Positions 42,389 through 52,040 of a stretch of 64,000 nt of DNA are shown here, piece after piece (position 1 is the stretch's first letter; each line of letters starts with the position of its first letter). The notes below the pieces were generated by a model, which made no database searches, was not told where the DNA came from, and was given only the letters and a program-made list of their open reading frames with translations. Made by a program: the position numbers and the translations under genes. This stretch comes from CALCKU01 sp964654665 (GTDB taxonomy: Bacteria; Pseudomonadota; Alphaproteobacteria; Caulobacterales; Maricaulaceae): the NCBI GenBank assembly GCA_964654665.1, contig CAZZKV010000002.1, forward strand, positions 62,001-126,000, written 5' to 3'.

Positions 42389-44068
42389 TCAAGTAAAGAC
42401 ATATTCACCTGGCGCTTGGGATAACGGTGGATAAGCTTTATTCCCTATTTTCTTGGGAGCATTTTTCATCTCTCCGGATCGTTCTGACAACCAATCATTC
42501 CACCGTAACCACCAACTCGCATCCACAGAACTCGCCCCTTTAACCCATTCATCCGGGGTATCAGGGAATTCAGTATTTGTGAAATATTGCGCTTTTGGAT
42601 TGCCCGGAGGATTAAGCAATGATTGTAAATGGCCCGCATTGGATAAGATAAATTCAACCTCGCCGCCAAAGAGCTTAATATTCCGATAGCACGCCTTCCA
42701 CGGCGTAATATGGTCAGTCACACCGGCCATTAAAAAAGCGTCTTGCGTTACAGCAGACAAATCAATCGTGTGGTCTAAAAACTCAACTTCGCTCTCGGGT
42801 CGGAACCGCTTATCATAAAAAATATCCAGATAATCGGAATGCAATTGTGCCGGTAAATTTGTTGTATCATTATTCCAGTAAAGTACATCAAAAGGTGGGG
42901 GATCTTCGCCCAAAAGATAATTATTCACCACATAATTCCAAATCAGATCATTAGGCCGCATCCAGGCAAAACTACGGGCTAATTCCTCACCCGTCAAAAT
43001 GCCTTTCTTACTCGAATTACGTCGGGACGCCTCTATCGCTGCATCAGTTACAAATAAACCCACTTCGCTATCGGTTTTCTTTCCATCCAAAACACATACA
43101 AATAACGAAAAACAATTCACACGGTTGTCGCCGCGAGCTGCCAGCTCTGATAGCAATAATGCCATTGTAATGCCCCCGGAACACGCGCCAGAAACATTAA
43201 TACGGGAGCTTCGGGTGATTTTCTTGACGGCATCAGAAGCATCAATCAAAGCTTCAACATAATTTTCCAATCCCCAATGGGCGTGTTGACGTGTTGGGTT
43301 GCGCCAAGATACGGCGAAAACCTGAAAACCACATTTCGTGAGGAATCGAATCATTGACTTTTCCGGCGACAAATCATTGGCGTAAAATTTATTAATTTGT
43401 GGCGGAATAATCATCAGTGGAATTTTATAAACTTGCTCGGTTTTTGGCTGATATTGAATAAGTTCGAGCATTTCAGACTTAAAAACAACAGCCCCTTTAG
43501 CTGTTGCAAGGTTTTCGCCCACTTTAAACGGACGTCCGTCAACTTGACTGGGCATCCCGCCATTATACCGCAGATCATTATAAGCGTTTTTAAGCCCGTT
43601 CAGCAAAGATAAACCACCCGTTTCAAATAAACGTTTCATGGCTGCAGGATTGCCAATCAACGAATTGGTTGGGGCCAAACTATCAGCAACAAGATCTGTA
43701 ACAAATTTAGCGCGCGCCTTATCTGCCGGATGCATACCCGAATCCGTGATCCATCCATCCAATTCTTTTCGCATGGCAAGCCAGCTTTGCAATCCGCGCT
43801 TATAAACAGGGTTAGTCTGCCACGTACTATCTTTGAACCGTCTATCTTTTCGAGACGGTTCAAGTTCGGATGTACCCTTAGCGATTTCCAGTAACTCCGA
43901 GGCGTAATTTTTCAAATGCCGGGCGACTGGCCGCGGCTGTTTGGCCGCATAACCAGCCATTAATCCAAGTGAACGCACAATTTCAGATCGCCGAAAACCA
44001 ACTAAAGAATTAACTGCGGTTGTCGTTTCAGCGGCCTTTTGGCCAACTTTTTCCGGTTTTAATGCCAT
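42389..44068 (-). CDS. phaC: Polyhydroxyalkanoate synthase PhaC, class II-like
   Basis: A 559-residue synthase. The lipase-like box is GACSGG with catalytic Cys296, the same number as in Pseudomonas PhaC1; the acid is in MAGVTDHITPW and the base in SNAGHLQSLLNPPG. The N-terminal 180 residues form the PhaC N domain. It polymerises 3-hydroxyacyl-CoA on the granule surface. Length and neighbours (phaZ, phasins, phaD) fit class II (medium-chain) synthases, unlike the class I enzymes common in Alphaproteobacteria. Start 44068 has GAGG six bases upstream. A long hairpin separates it from the upstream phasin gene. Confidence 0.92.
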   Translation of the reverse strand: MALKPEKVGQKAAETTTAVNSLVGFRRSEIVRSLGLMAGYAAKQPRPVARHLKNYASELLEIAKGTSELEPSRKDRRFKDSTWQTNPVYKRGLQSWLAMRKELDGWITDSGMHPADKARAKFVTDLVADSLAPTNSLIGNPAAMKRLFETGGLSLLNGLKNAYNDLRYNGGMPSQVDGRPFKVGENLATAKGAVVFKSEMLELIQYQPKTEQVYKIPLMIIPPQINKFYANDLSPEKSMIRFLTKCGFQVFAVSWRNPTRQHAHWGLENYVEALIDASDAVKKITRSSRINVSGACSGGITMALLLSELAARGDNRVNCFSLFVCVLDGKKTDSEVGLFVTDAAIEASRRNSSKKGILTGEELARSFAWMRPNDLIWNYVVNNYLLGEDPPPFDVLYWNNDTTNLPAQLHSDYLDIFYDKRFRPESEVEFLDHTIDLSAVTQDAFLMAGVTDHITPWKACYRNIKLFGGEVEFILSNAGHLQSLLNPPGNPKAQYFTNTEFPDTPDEWVKGASSVDASWWLRWNDWLSERSGEMKNAPKKIGNKAYPPLSQAPGEYVFT

Positions 44069-44148
44069 ATCCACCCTCGTTTTTTATATTAAACGCGGTT
44101 TTGCCGCAGATGCCAAGTCTTTTGAAGGTTTTTATTAATTTTTAAAGT

Positions 44149-44189
44149 GACACGCCCAACCCTAGAGGAAGATAAGAATTGGGCGTGTC
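44149..44189 (-). terminator. Long hairpin between phasin and phaC (attenuator candidate)
   Basis: GACACGCCCAA (44149-44159) and TTGGGCGTGTC (44179-44189) form a perfect 11-bp stem with a 19-base loop. On the minus strand only a weak T-containing tract follows (ACTTTAAAAATT). It lies 33 bp after the phasin stop and could cut read-through into phaC or stabilise the phasin mRNA end. Confidence 0.7.
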
Positions 44190-44221
44190 GCGTAACTTAG
44201 GGTTAAAAGGGGGAGGAAACT

Positions 44222-44662
44222 CTAAGCCGCTTTTTCAGTTTTTTGCGTTGTCATTTTAGTTTTTGACGCTGCTTTTTTCACTGTTGTTTTTTTAGACAAA
44301 GCTGTGATTTTCTTAGTCAATGTCGCAATCTCAGCTTCCAACTCAGCAACACGGTCATTCGAAGCTTTAGGTAATATTCCGCGAACACGCGCTGTCGTAC
44401 CTGAAAATGTTTCGCCCGCTTTTACTTGAGCAACTTTAGCATAAGTACCAGCTTTATCTTCAATTTCTGTACCACGCTCTACCAATGTATCGAAAAATCC
44501 GTCAGCTTGACCTCGCAATTGAACGACGCGATCCTTGGCACGATCATAAGCAGCGGCATGAAGACCAATATAGGCCAATGCCCCTTTACGGAATAAAGCC
44601 TTGGCTTTTAAAGTTTCTTTTTCAACTGTTTTTACAGTGTCTTTTGTTTTTGTCTTAGCCAT
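44222..44662 (-). CDS. Phasin-like protein with K/T-rich tail (PhaF-like)
   Basis: A 146-residue helical protein. RKGALAYIGLHAAAYDRAKDR is phasin-like, followed by coiled-coil stretches and DRVAELEAEIATLTKKITAL, and a tail built of K, T, A and S (KKTTVKKAASKTKMTTQK), like the histone-like tails of PhaF. Such proteins bind PHA granules and the nucleoid and help distribute granules to daughter cells. A very good AGGAGG site precedes the ATG. It is upstream of phaC with the hairpin between them, consistent with higher phasin than synthase levels. Confidence 0.8.
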   Translation of the reverse strand: MAKTKTKDTVKTVEKETLKAKALFRKGALAYIGLHAAAYDRAKDRVVQLRGQADGFFDTLVERGTEIEDKAGTYAKVAQVKAGETFSGTTARVRGILPKASNDRVAELEAEIATLTKKITALSKKTTVKKAASKTKMTTQKTEKAA

Positions 44663-45141
44663 TTTGGCCTCCTGTTAATCATCTCCCGGGGAAGGAGTTT
44701 TATTTCATGAAACCGATATAGGGCGTAAAATTAGAAAGCGCGTCCTAATTACCAAAGACAACCCCCCGGCAAACCAAAGACTACAGATGAAGCGTCACCC
44801 AACATTCAAGCCAGAGGCAAGTGCAACAATAAACGACAATCCCTTTAGAAACGCATATTTGGAGATATCCGTGTTCATATTAAAAATTCTTTCGATGCTT
44901 ATATTGCCCGAACGCAGACAATCGCCGACGAAGCTGACCGCTCAATTCAAAATGCCGCTGGTAAACAGAGGGCGCCGTTCGCAATAGCACACTGCCTAAT
45001 CCAATCCAGCCTGTTCTTTTACATGATCGTGCCTGGAATAGTCTGATATGTAGTGGTGAAAATATGCGTGTGTGATGGATATCACATCAAAATACCCTAT
45101 TATGATATAGCATCGCCGCAGTCAAAATAGAGGGCGAAATT
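44663..45141. other. Intergenic region with no supported gene
   Basis: The left part must contain the minus-strand phasin promoter; no clear consensus was seen. The middle has two short overlapping frames of doubtful value (including one at 44787-44987 with no good ribosome site), possibly a decayed gene remnant. The right end holds a CRP-like site and promoter for the EEP-family gene. Confidence 0.55.
45071..45086. promoter_or_regulatory. CRP/FNR-type palindrome upstream of the EEP-family gene
   Basis: TGTGA-TGGATA-TCACA is an exact match to the classic CRP consensus TGTGA-N6-TCACA. A TATGAT -10-like element lies at 45101-45106, and overlapping TATA sequence up to 45111, so the dyad would sit near -35 to -40, a class II activator position. 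The gene starts at 45142. Confidence 0.6.
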
Positions 45142-46296
45142 ATGATCAAAATTACAACGTGGAATACAGAATGGCTCGACCTAGACTGGGGCGTTGTTTC
45201 AGGGCGATATGAACCCAAACAAAGAGTATCTGTTAAAAGCGCCCCGATACTAGCCGATGCCCAAGTAAAAATTACCGCGAATAAAGCACTTATCAATCGT
45301 ATTAACCCCGATATACTCTTTCTTTGCGAAGCCCCAAAAGGCGAAGAGGCTATGCAGAGTTTTGTAACTTCGGAGTTACCCGAATATGATTTAATTACAC
45401 GGCCTGCTGATGAAAGTTATGGAACACGCGGCATTCAATGGGGATGGTTTTTAGTACGGAAATCCTTATCAGACCAAATCGCACCCACATTACTCTCTAT
45501 CCCTGTTTGGAAAAGCTTTGCAGCCCAAGCCAGCCCTTCTATTCGTGAAAGTGGCAATTGGTCCGTGGCCATTCCACGGCTTAAGACAATCGGGGACATC
45601 GAAGATGTCCCGGTTTCAACCCGCGGCAATCATAAATATTACCGCCATCCTCAAACCCTCTGTTTTACCTTTGGCGGTATGCGCCACGAAATTATTGGCG
45701 CACATCTTAAAAGTAAATTCACCGGCAATACACCGCGGCAACGGCGTATTGACGAAGATTTTGAAGAGTATGCTAAAGATGTCAGAGTCAAACGTTATCT
45801 AGCCAAGTCCCATGCCGCCCGTGTCAAACTCAGTTCAGAAGCCAGTAATATTCGGGCCTATATCGACCAACGCTTCAACCAAGAAGCAGACCCCTCTATA
45901 TTTGTATTGGGTGACTTAAACGATGGGCCTGGCAAAGAATTAATGGAACGCGAGTATTTACTGCATGATCTGTTATCCAATCTGCAAGGCGAAGTGTTTT
46001 TTGCACGGCGGTTCCTCAATCACGCGCTTTTCGATGCCCCATTATCGCTACGCTGGACGGCACATTTTAAAGATAAAATTGATCCAACGCGGAACCCCCA
46101 CATATTGCTAGATCACATTCTCTTCACTCAAGCTTTAACCGGGTCTGGTCAAAGTGCCTTGCGTGTCCGAGCGCATGCAGGGCAGGTCGAACATCTGGCT
46201 TTTGAAGAAATAGAAAGCCAATTTGGCACGGGTAATCTCAGCGATCATCGTCCTGTTAGCGTTACGGCGGTTCCGCGTCACACCGCAATAGCTTAA
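45142..46296 (+). CDS. Endonuclease/exonuclease/phosphatase family protein
   Basis: A 384-residue EEP-fold protein. ITTWNTEWLD at the start has the metal-binding Asn, DILFLCEAP the Glu, IIGAHLKSKF the catalytic His region, VLGDLNDGPGKELME the D-x-N pair and GNLSDHRPVSV the final D-H. Families with this fold hydrolyse phosphodiesters in nucleic acids, lipids or proteins; the substrate is not predictable. There is no signal peptide. A consensus CRP-like palindrome about 55 bp upstream suggests catabolite- or redox-linked control. Confidence 0.87.
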   Translation: MIKITTWNTEWLDLDWGVVSGRYEPKQRVSVKSAPILADAQVKITANKALINRINPDILFLCEAPKGEEAMQSFVTSELPEYDLITRPADESYGTRGIQWGWFLVRKSLSDQIAPTLLSIPVWKSFAAQASPSIRESGNWSVAIPRLKTIGDIEDVPVSTRGNHKYYRHPQTLCFTFGGMRHEIIGAHLKSKFTGNTPRQRRIDEDFEEYAKDVRVKRYLAKSHAARVKLSSEASNIRAYIDQRFNQEADPSIFVLGDLNDGPGKELMEREYLLHDLLSNLQGEVFFARRFLNHALFDAPLSLRWTAHFKDKIDPTRNPHILLDHILFTQALTGSGQSALRVRAHAGQVEHLAFEEIESQFGTGNLSDHRPVSVTAVPRHTAIA

Positions 46297-46442
46297 CGAT
46301 ACTCGGATACGTAATCAGCGCTTTAAATCGTAAAAACAGACGGATAGTTCCGGTATAACTCCATTATAAATTCGTGCATTTAGCTAGAGTTTCCCTTATA
46401 TTTTATATGCATTCCGTTCTGATTCGAAAAAAGCGAGACCGC

Positions 46443-48890
46443 ATGGCCGAGCCAGCAGAAAACACACCACAACAGCCCGCTGAATATGGCGCTGACAGTA
46501 TTAAAGTTCTCAAAGGACTCGATGCTGTGCGCAAACGTCCGGGCATGTATATTGGTGATACGGATGATGGGTCAGGCTTACACCACATGGTATATGAGGT
46601 CGTTGATAATTCTATCGACGAGAGCCTTGCTGGACATGCCGATAGGGTCGAAGTGACTCTCCATCCGGATGGATCATGCTCTGTCCGTGATAATGGCCGC
46701 GGGATTCCTGTCGCAATCCATGAAGAAGAAGGTATATCAGCCGCTGAAGTGATTATGACACAACTTCATGCTGGCGGTAAATTTGATCAAAATAGTTATA
46801 AAGTTTCCGGCGGTCTTCACGGTGTTGGCGTATCTGTTGTCAATGCCCTCTCTGTGTCCTTACAACTGACAATCTGGCGCAATAATGAAGAGCATTATAT
46901 GGAATTTTCCCATGGTGATTCTCTGGCCCCGCTGAAAATTATTGGAAAAGCTCCAGAGGAAACCCGGCGCGATGGAACTCGAAAAATTTTAACAGGTACA
47001 CGCGTGCGCTTCCTACCATCCGAAGACACTTTCACGATGGTAGAATTTGACCGCAATACATTGGAGCGCCGTTTACGTGAGTTAGCCTTTCTAAACTCAG
47101 GGGTTTTGATTGTACTCACCGATGAGCGCCCCGAAGACCCTATTGTTACAGAACTATATTACGAAGGCGGAATCGAGGCCTTTGTCCGTCATTTGGATGC
47201 CAATAAACAAGCACAACTGGAAAAACCCATTGTGGTTATGAAAGAGGTCGAAGGTATAGGCGTTGAGGCAGCATTATGGTGGAATGATGGTTATCATGAA
47301 AATGTACGCTGTTTTACCAATAATATTCCCCAGCGCGACGGGGGAACACATTTAGCCGGTTTTCGAGGAGCTTTAACCCGAACCATTAATAAATATGCAG
47401 CTAGCTCTGGGGCTGCCAAAAAAGAAAAAGTTTCTATTTCAGGGGATGATGCGCGCGAAGGCTTAACCTGCGTGCTATCGGTTAAAGTCCCTGATCCTAA
47501 ATTCTCTAGCCAAACAAAAGACAAGCTCGTCTCTTCCGAAGTACGGCCTGTTGTCGAAAGTGCAATGGGCGAAGCTCTAAATGACTGGTTTGAAGAAAAC
47601 CCGGCCGAAGCCAAACAGGTTATTCAAAAAATTATCGAAGCGGCTGCGGCCCGCGAAGCCGCGCGCAAAGCTCGCGATCTCACCCGCCGCAAAGGAGCCT
47701 TAGATGTTGCCTCTCTACCCGGGAAATTAGCCGATTGCCAAGAACGTGATCCGGCTCTATCCGAAATTTTCATCGTCGAGGGAGATAGCGCGGGCGGCTC
47801 TGCTAAACAGGCCCGGTCACGACAAAATCAAGCTATTCTACCGCTTAAAGGTAAAATTCTCAATGTCGAACGGGCCCGGTTTGACCGTATGTTGTCTTCT
47901 CAGGAAATCGGTACAATGATTACAGCATTGGGTACGGGAATAGGACGCGAAGATTTTGATATCGAAAAATTACGTTATCATAAAGTCGTCATCATGACCG
48001 ATGCTGATGTTGACGGAGCCCATATTCGGACCCTTCTACTCACCTTTTTCTATCGCCAGATGCCAGAGCTCATCGAACGGGGTTATCTTTATATTGCCCA
48101 GCCGCCGCTTTATAAGGTCGAACGCGGAAAATCAGCGCGCTATATTAAAGATCAAGAAGAACTCGACCAGTATTTGATTGATGCCGGCGCACAAGATGCA
48201 TCTCTGACGTTAGAAGGCGGCGCTGTCATTACCGGCGAAGATTTAAAACGGCTTGCCAGCGAGGCTTTGGCCGCTCAACATATTATCACTCGTATGAAAC
48301 ACCGAGCCGGAAGCAGTATTATCGCCCAACTTGCAATCGCTGGCGCACTTAACCCCGAAGCCGGAAATGCTCAAATTACAGCTGCAGCCCAGCGCCTCGA
48401 CATGATAGCGGATGAAGGTGAAGATGGTTGGGCGGGCCGATTTGATGATGACGGTGCTATTATACTCGAACGTGACGTTCGCGGCGTCACAGAACGCGTT
48501 GTCCTCCGCCCAGCCTTTCGGGATAGTGCCGATGCGCGTCGGCTTAACCGCATGTCTGCAGGATTAATGGAAACATACTCTGGCGTTGCTGTTTTCCGCA
48601 GAGGAGACGCAGACCCTATTGAAATATTTGGCCCCGCCCAACTCCTCGAAATTATATTCGATGGCGGGCGTAAAGGGTTTAAAATTCAGCGCTATAAAGG
48701 CCTTGGCGAAATGAACCCCGATCAACTTTGGGAAACAACGCTAGATGCCAATGCGCGTTCCCTTTTACAGGTGAAGATCGAAGCCGCTGATGCCTCGGAT
48801 GAGCTCTTTACCAAGCTCATGGGCGATGTTGTTGAACCCCGGCGTGATTTCATTATCGCAAATGCGCTAGACGCCGATGTCGACACTTAA
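46443..48890 (+). CDS. gyrB: DNA gyrase subunit B
   Basis: An 815-residue GyrB. The GHKL ATPase part has VVDNSIDESLAG, DNGRGIPVAIH and GGLHGVGVSVVNALS; the transducer lies about 220-400; the TOPRIM part has EGDSAGGSAKQARSRQNQAI, and the metal-binding DADVDGAHIRTLL; the C-terminal signature QRYKGLGEMNPDQLWETT is intact. It works with GyrA to introduce negative supercoils. Start 46443 (MAEPAENT) was chosen; 23 upstream codons in frame are not conserved. It is not beside dnaA, dnaN or recF here. Confidence 0.97.
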   Translation: MAEPAENTPQQPAEYGADSIKVLKGLDAVRKRPGMYIGDTDDGSGLHHMVYEVVDNSIDESLAGHADRVEVTLHPDGSCSVRDNGRGIPVAIHEEEGISAAEVIMTQLHAGGKFDQNSYKVSGGLHGVGVSVVNALSVSLQLTIWRNNEEHYMEFSHGDSLAPLKIIGKAPEETRRDGTRKILTGTRVRFLPSEDTFTMVEFDRNTLERRLRELAFLNSGVLIVLTDERPEDPIVTELYYEGGIEAFVRHLDANKQAQLEKPIVVMKEVEGIGVEAALWWNDGYHENVRCFTNNIPQRDGGTHLAGFRGALTRTINKYAASSGAAKKEKVSISGDDAREGLTCVLSVKVPDPKFSSQTKDKLVSSEVRPVVESAMGEALNDWFEENPAEAKQVIQKIIEAAAAREAARKARDLTRRKGALDVASLPGKLADCQERDPALSEIFIVEGDSAGGSAKQARSRQNQAILPLKGKILNVERARFDRMLSSQEIGTMITALGTGIGREDFDIEKLRYHKVVIMTDADVDGAHIRTLLLTFFYRQMPELIERGYLYIAQPPLYKVERGKSARYIKDQEELDQYLIDAGAQDASLTLEGGAVITGEDLKRLASEALAAQHIITRMKHRAGSSIIAQLAIAGALNPEAGNAQITAAAQRLDMIADEGEDGWAGRFDDDGAIILERDVRGVTERVVLRPAFRDSADARRLNRMSAGLMETYSGVAVFRRGDADPIEIFGPAQLLEIIFDGGRKGFKIQRYKGLGEMNPDQLWETTLDANARSLLQVKIEAADASDELFTKLMGDVVEPRRDFIIANALDADVDT

Positions 48891-48931
48891 GACATAATAT
48901 AGACTCGGACGAAAACCTCTATTGCCAATAA

Positions 48932-51820
48932 CTACAGTGGCTGGAACCGAATACGGCTTCTTTTATTGGTTGTTATAACAGCTTCACCGTTCACTGTTTT
49001 AGGCGCAAACCGCGCCCGACGAATAGCTTTTATAGCCTCATCTTCGAAATCATTTGCTAAATCACCCGTATAATCATTATTGACAATTGTAATATTGTCA
49101 GTGCGGCCTTTCGTTGTCACATCATATTTAACAACTACAACAATTTCAGGCAAATCAGTACGGCGTAAGCCGCGCCGTGGATAGATTGGCGCAACGGACT
49201 TCACTAGTTTTACCGGGATAATCACATCATTTGATTGAGGTATAGATGTTTGGCTGATAGCCGCGGTTTGTACGGACTCAGGTACAACAGCTGCAGGCAC
49301 AGCAAGCGCAATCGCTGGCTCCGTTTCTGTAGCCGATATAATTGACGGTGACGATGGCGTCAGCAATTCTGTGCTTTCTAGGGTTTTTGGTTCTTCTAAT
49401 CGCGCGACGGATAAATCAGGGTCCGGTAATGGTGTTGCTGATTCAGGTGTGGTGGGCACTGCAATTTGCGTATTGGCGCTACGCACGGCTGTTACAAATT
49501 CAGGAGTCAACGATTTATTTTCCGGCAATCCGAAAAGCGTTTGAAACTCCATCATAGACTGTTGCATTTCAGCATTAACATATCCATCAACGGGTCCTTT
49601 ATAAAACCCCAATGTTTGTAATCGCGTTTGGATATCTTTTGTCATTTTAACAAAGGCGGGGGTTGGTGCGGCTACAACAGGTTCATTAGCAATTGTTGTT
49701 TCAATCGGAACCGCTACAACAGCGGGAGCATTCTCAATCGGGCGAGCCTTTCTCTTAGCAAGGGTCCTTTTGGGCGGTTGCGGCTTCACATTTAAGGTTT
49801 CTTTTTTAACTGATTTTGTAGTGGGGGGCTTTGGTTTAATAATCTCAACAGCGGCTGGGACTATCGGCTTTAAATCATGGGTTCCGCCGCCCTTGATGGC
49901 TTGAATGGATGTTTGTTGAACGCGGCTCAAAGCCCGAGCCATAGCGGGCGCAATCACAGCGTCATCAATACTCGTTTTTTGTGTCGCCATTACTTCCGCC
50001 TTAACTGGATTTGCCAGTACGGTACTCTGTTTTATTGGCGTGGTAGCAGTTTTATCCCCGCCTAGACTCCAGATCGTAATGGCCGTTAGAGAGAGAAACA
50101 CAACCGATAGACCAATAATGGCCACAGGCTTTATCCATATAGGACGCTCTGCAACTATATCCGCCTGAGTAAGCAGTAAATCCTGACCAGAATAATGGGC
50201 TACATCCGTATTATCCTCGGCATCGGCATATAGAATAGCATCAGGCGAAGTTTTCAATGTTACTGGCCTATGCCGTTCATCATCATCCTCGATTACATCG
50301 GCATTCGCTTCAGGTGTCTTTAATGCCGTATTCGTTTTCTCTTCATCTCGCCCATCAGATTGTTCAATGACCCTATCAATATTATCTTCACCATTAAGTA
50401 TAGCGATCGAATTTTTAATGGTCTTAACGCGATCTTCAATATCTGACAGTTTTAACGAGGCTGATTCCATTTGGATATTCGTAACCCGCATAGTTTCGCC
50501 GGCCTCGCGGTCAAAACGGGTAAGATCATCGCGGTCCATTTGTGTTTGAGACAAGATCGCGGCTGTATTATGATACTCTTCTCGAGCGTTCGTTAAACGG
50601 GTGGAGGCGTTTTGAGTATCCGTTTCAACATGGCTTTCCTGAGCCAAGAATGTTTTCGATAAAGCCGTTTCATCAGCAAATTGGATTTCAATCGTTTCGC
50701 ATTCTTCTTTAAGCCGAGCCGCTTCCGCTTGAGCGCGAACAACAGCTTCCTCCGCCTCGTTATACAAAGTACGAGCTTGCAACAATGCACTTTCCAGCTG
50801 CCCCGAAGCCGCTCTGCGCTCATTGATTTTTTGCGTCAAATCCATTGCCTTCGCTTGGGCATCCGCCAGTCCATTTTGCGCCAATGTTACTTCGGCTTCC
50901 CGGCGAGCCAAAGTCTCGCCCAATTCATTACAATCGAGCGATAGTGTTTTTAATTCAGATGTGCGCGATGAGGCCTCAGATTTTAATAATTTTATATCTT
51001 TACGCAAAGTTTTCAAACGGGTTTTTGTTTCCGTTTTCTCCCGGCGAGCCAATGCAAGGGCTTCATTAAGTTCAGCGATCTCAGCCAGACGCTTTGCCTC
51101 GGCGCGCGCCGCTTCTTCGGCGATCCTCACTTCTTCGGCCTCGCGTAAAGCTTGAGCAATTCGGGCTTCTTCGGCTAGGCGTTCCGCCTCGACACGTGCT
51201 TGTTCTTCAACCCGCTGACGTTCTGCCGCCTCAAGAGCCTTTTCAGCCCGTTTCATCTCTTCAATATGGGTCTCTTCGGCTAGGCGGGCTTCTTCGGCTA
51301 ATCGCGCCGCATCAATAGCGCGTTGATGCGCGGCCTCTTTAGCCGCTTCAACCCGGTCCATCTCTATTCTCAGGCTTTCTGCCTCTTCTTGGGCCTTTTG
51401 TGCCCGCATCTCAGTTTCGCTTAATGGCGCAACCTCTGCCTCCAAATTTTTCGGTTTAGGCCGGAAGCGATTTAACAACCCAATCTTTAAAGTTTTACTG
51501 CCTATAGTATCATTCGGAACGTTTGAGCCGTCCCATATAAGCGTTTCCTCATACTGCATATCAAGGCAAGAGAGATGTAATCGATCTCCATTTTGAAGCA
51601 ATCTGGCAAATCGGATAGGAATATCAATTTGCGTTTGACCATCTTTAGACCGGCAATCTAGTAATGTACTTTTTTCTGCCTTACCCCATCCAATAGGTGA
51701 AAGCCATTCATCATTATTCCGTTTTAACCGCACTAAAATCTGCGTTTGGCCATAATCGCGTGCTATTATAATACTAGGTCTTGTCTGCTCACTTGAAAAT
51801 CTCGTATCCTGTAATCCCAT
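48932..51820 (-). CDS. Giant TonB-like protein: cytoplasmic coiled coil, membrane span, peptidoglycan-binding and TonB domains
   Basis: A 962-residue protein with an unusual order. Residues 1-100 form a beta-rich domain (SIIIARDYGQTQILVRLK). Residues about 135-480 are a long charged coiled coil rich in R-x-A-E-E-A. A single membrane span (IWIKPVAIIGLSVVFLSLTA) lies near 562-585. Then follow a Pro/Lys/Thr-rich linker, a PG_binding_1-like domain (RLQTLGFYKGPVDGYVNAEM, near 733-760), another linker, and a TonB C-terminal domain (VAPIYPRRGLRR to FAPKTVNGE). Ordinary TonB has only a short cytoplasmic segment. Start 51820 has GGGGA upstream; other ATGs lie at 51838 and 51886. Possible role: linking wall, outer membrane and cytoplasm. 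Confidence 0.8.
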   Translation of the reverse strand: MGLQDTRFSSEQTRPSIIIARDYGQTQILVRLKRNNDEWLSPIGWGKAEKSTLLDCRSKDGQTQIDIPIRFARLLQNGDRLHLSCLDMQYEETLIWDGSNVPNDTIGSKTLKIGLLNRFRPKPKNLEAEVAPLSETEMRAQKAQEEAESLRIEMDRVEAAKEAAHQRAIDAARLAEEARLAEETHIEEMKRAEKALEAAERQRVEEQARVEAERLAEEARIAQALREAEEVRIAEEAARAEAKRLAEIAELNEALALARREKTETKTRLKTLRKDIKLLKSEASSRTSELKTLSLDCNELGETLARREAEVTLAQNGLADAQAKAMDLTQKINERRAASGQLESALLQARTLYNEAEEAVVRAQAEAARLKEECETIEIQFADETALSKTFLAQESHVETDTQNASTRLTNAREEYHNTAAILSQTQMDRDDLTRFDREAGETMRVTNIQMESASLKLSDIEDRVKTIKNSIAILNGEDNIDRVIEQSDGRDEEKTNTALKTPEANADVIEDDDERHRPVTLKTSPDAILYADAEDNTDVAHYSGQDLLLTQADIVAERPIWIKPVAIIGLSVVFLSLTAITIWSLGGDKTATTPIKQSTVLANPVKAEVMATQKTSIDDAVIAPAMARALSRVQQTSIQAIKGGGTHDLKPIVPAAVEIIKPKPPTTKSVKKETLNVKPQPPKRTLAKRKARPIENAPAVVAVPIETTIANEPVVAAPTPAFVKMTKDIQTRLQTLGFYKGPVDGYVNAEMQQSMMEFQTLFGLPENKSLTPEFVTAVRSANTQIAVPTTPESATPLPDPDLSVARLEEPKTLESTELLTPSSPSIISATETEPAIALAVPAAVVPESVQTAAISQTSIPQSNDVIIPVKLVKSVAPIYPRRGLRRTDLPEIVVVVKYDVTTKGRTDNITIVNNDYTGDLANDFEDEAIKAIRRARFAPKTVNGEAVITTNKRSRIRFQPL

Positions 51821-52040
51821 AGCAGCATCCCCAGCCATTTCCCTAATATCAATTATTAAGATAAGCCTAAGACCTGCATGCAACAACGCACATAGCCTGT
51901 GTATAAAACATTAGTTTTGTGGATAAGTCCCCTTAAGAACGGGGGACAGTATCTACGCTATGGCTAAGAGGAGAAAAATAGTTTGCAGACAGCTATAAAT
52001 ACGCGACTTTAGCGAGACCGTAAAATCGCATCTTATCTCC

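Noticed and set aside
44787..44987. A 66-codon plus-strand frame in the region before the EEP-family gene
   Set aside because: No good ribosome site, mixed composition, no recognisable similarity. A second frame nearby (from about 44855 to 45045) looks somewhat protein-like but has no start codon; at most a remnant.
50367..51318. Several plus-strand frames opposite the coiled-coil TonB gene
   Set aside because: Arg/Ser-rich shadows of the repetitive coiled-coil coding region.
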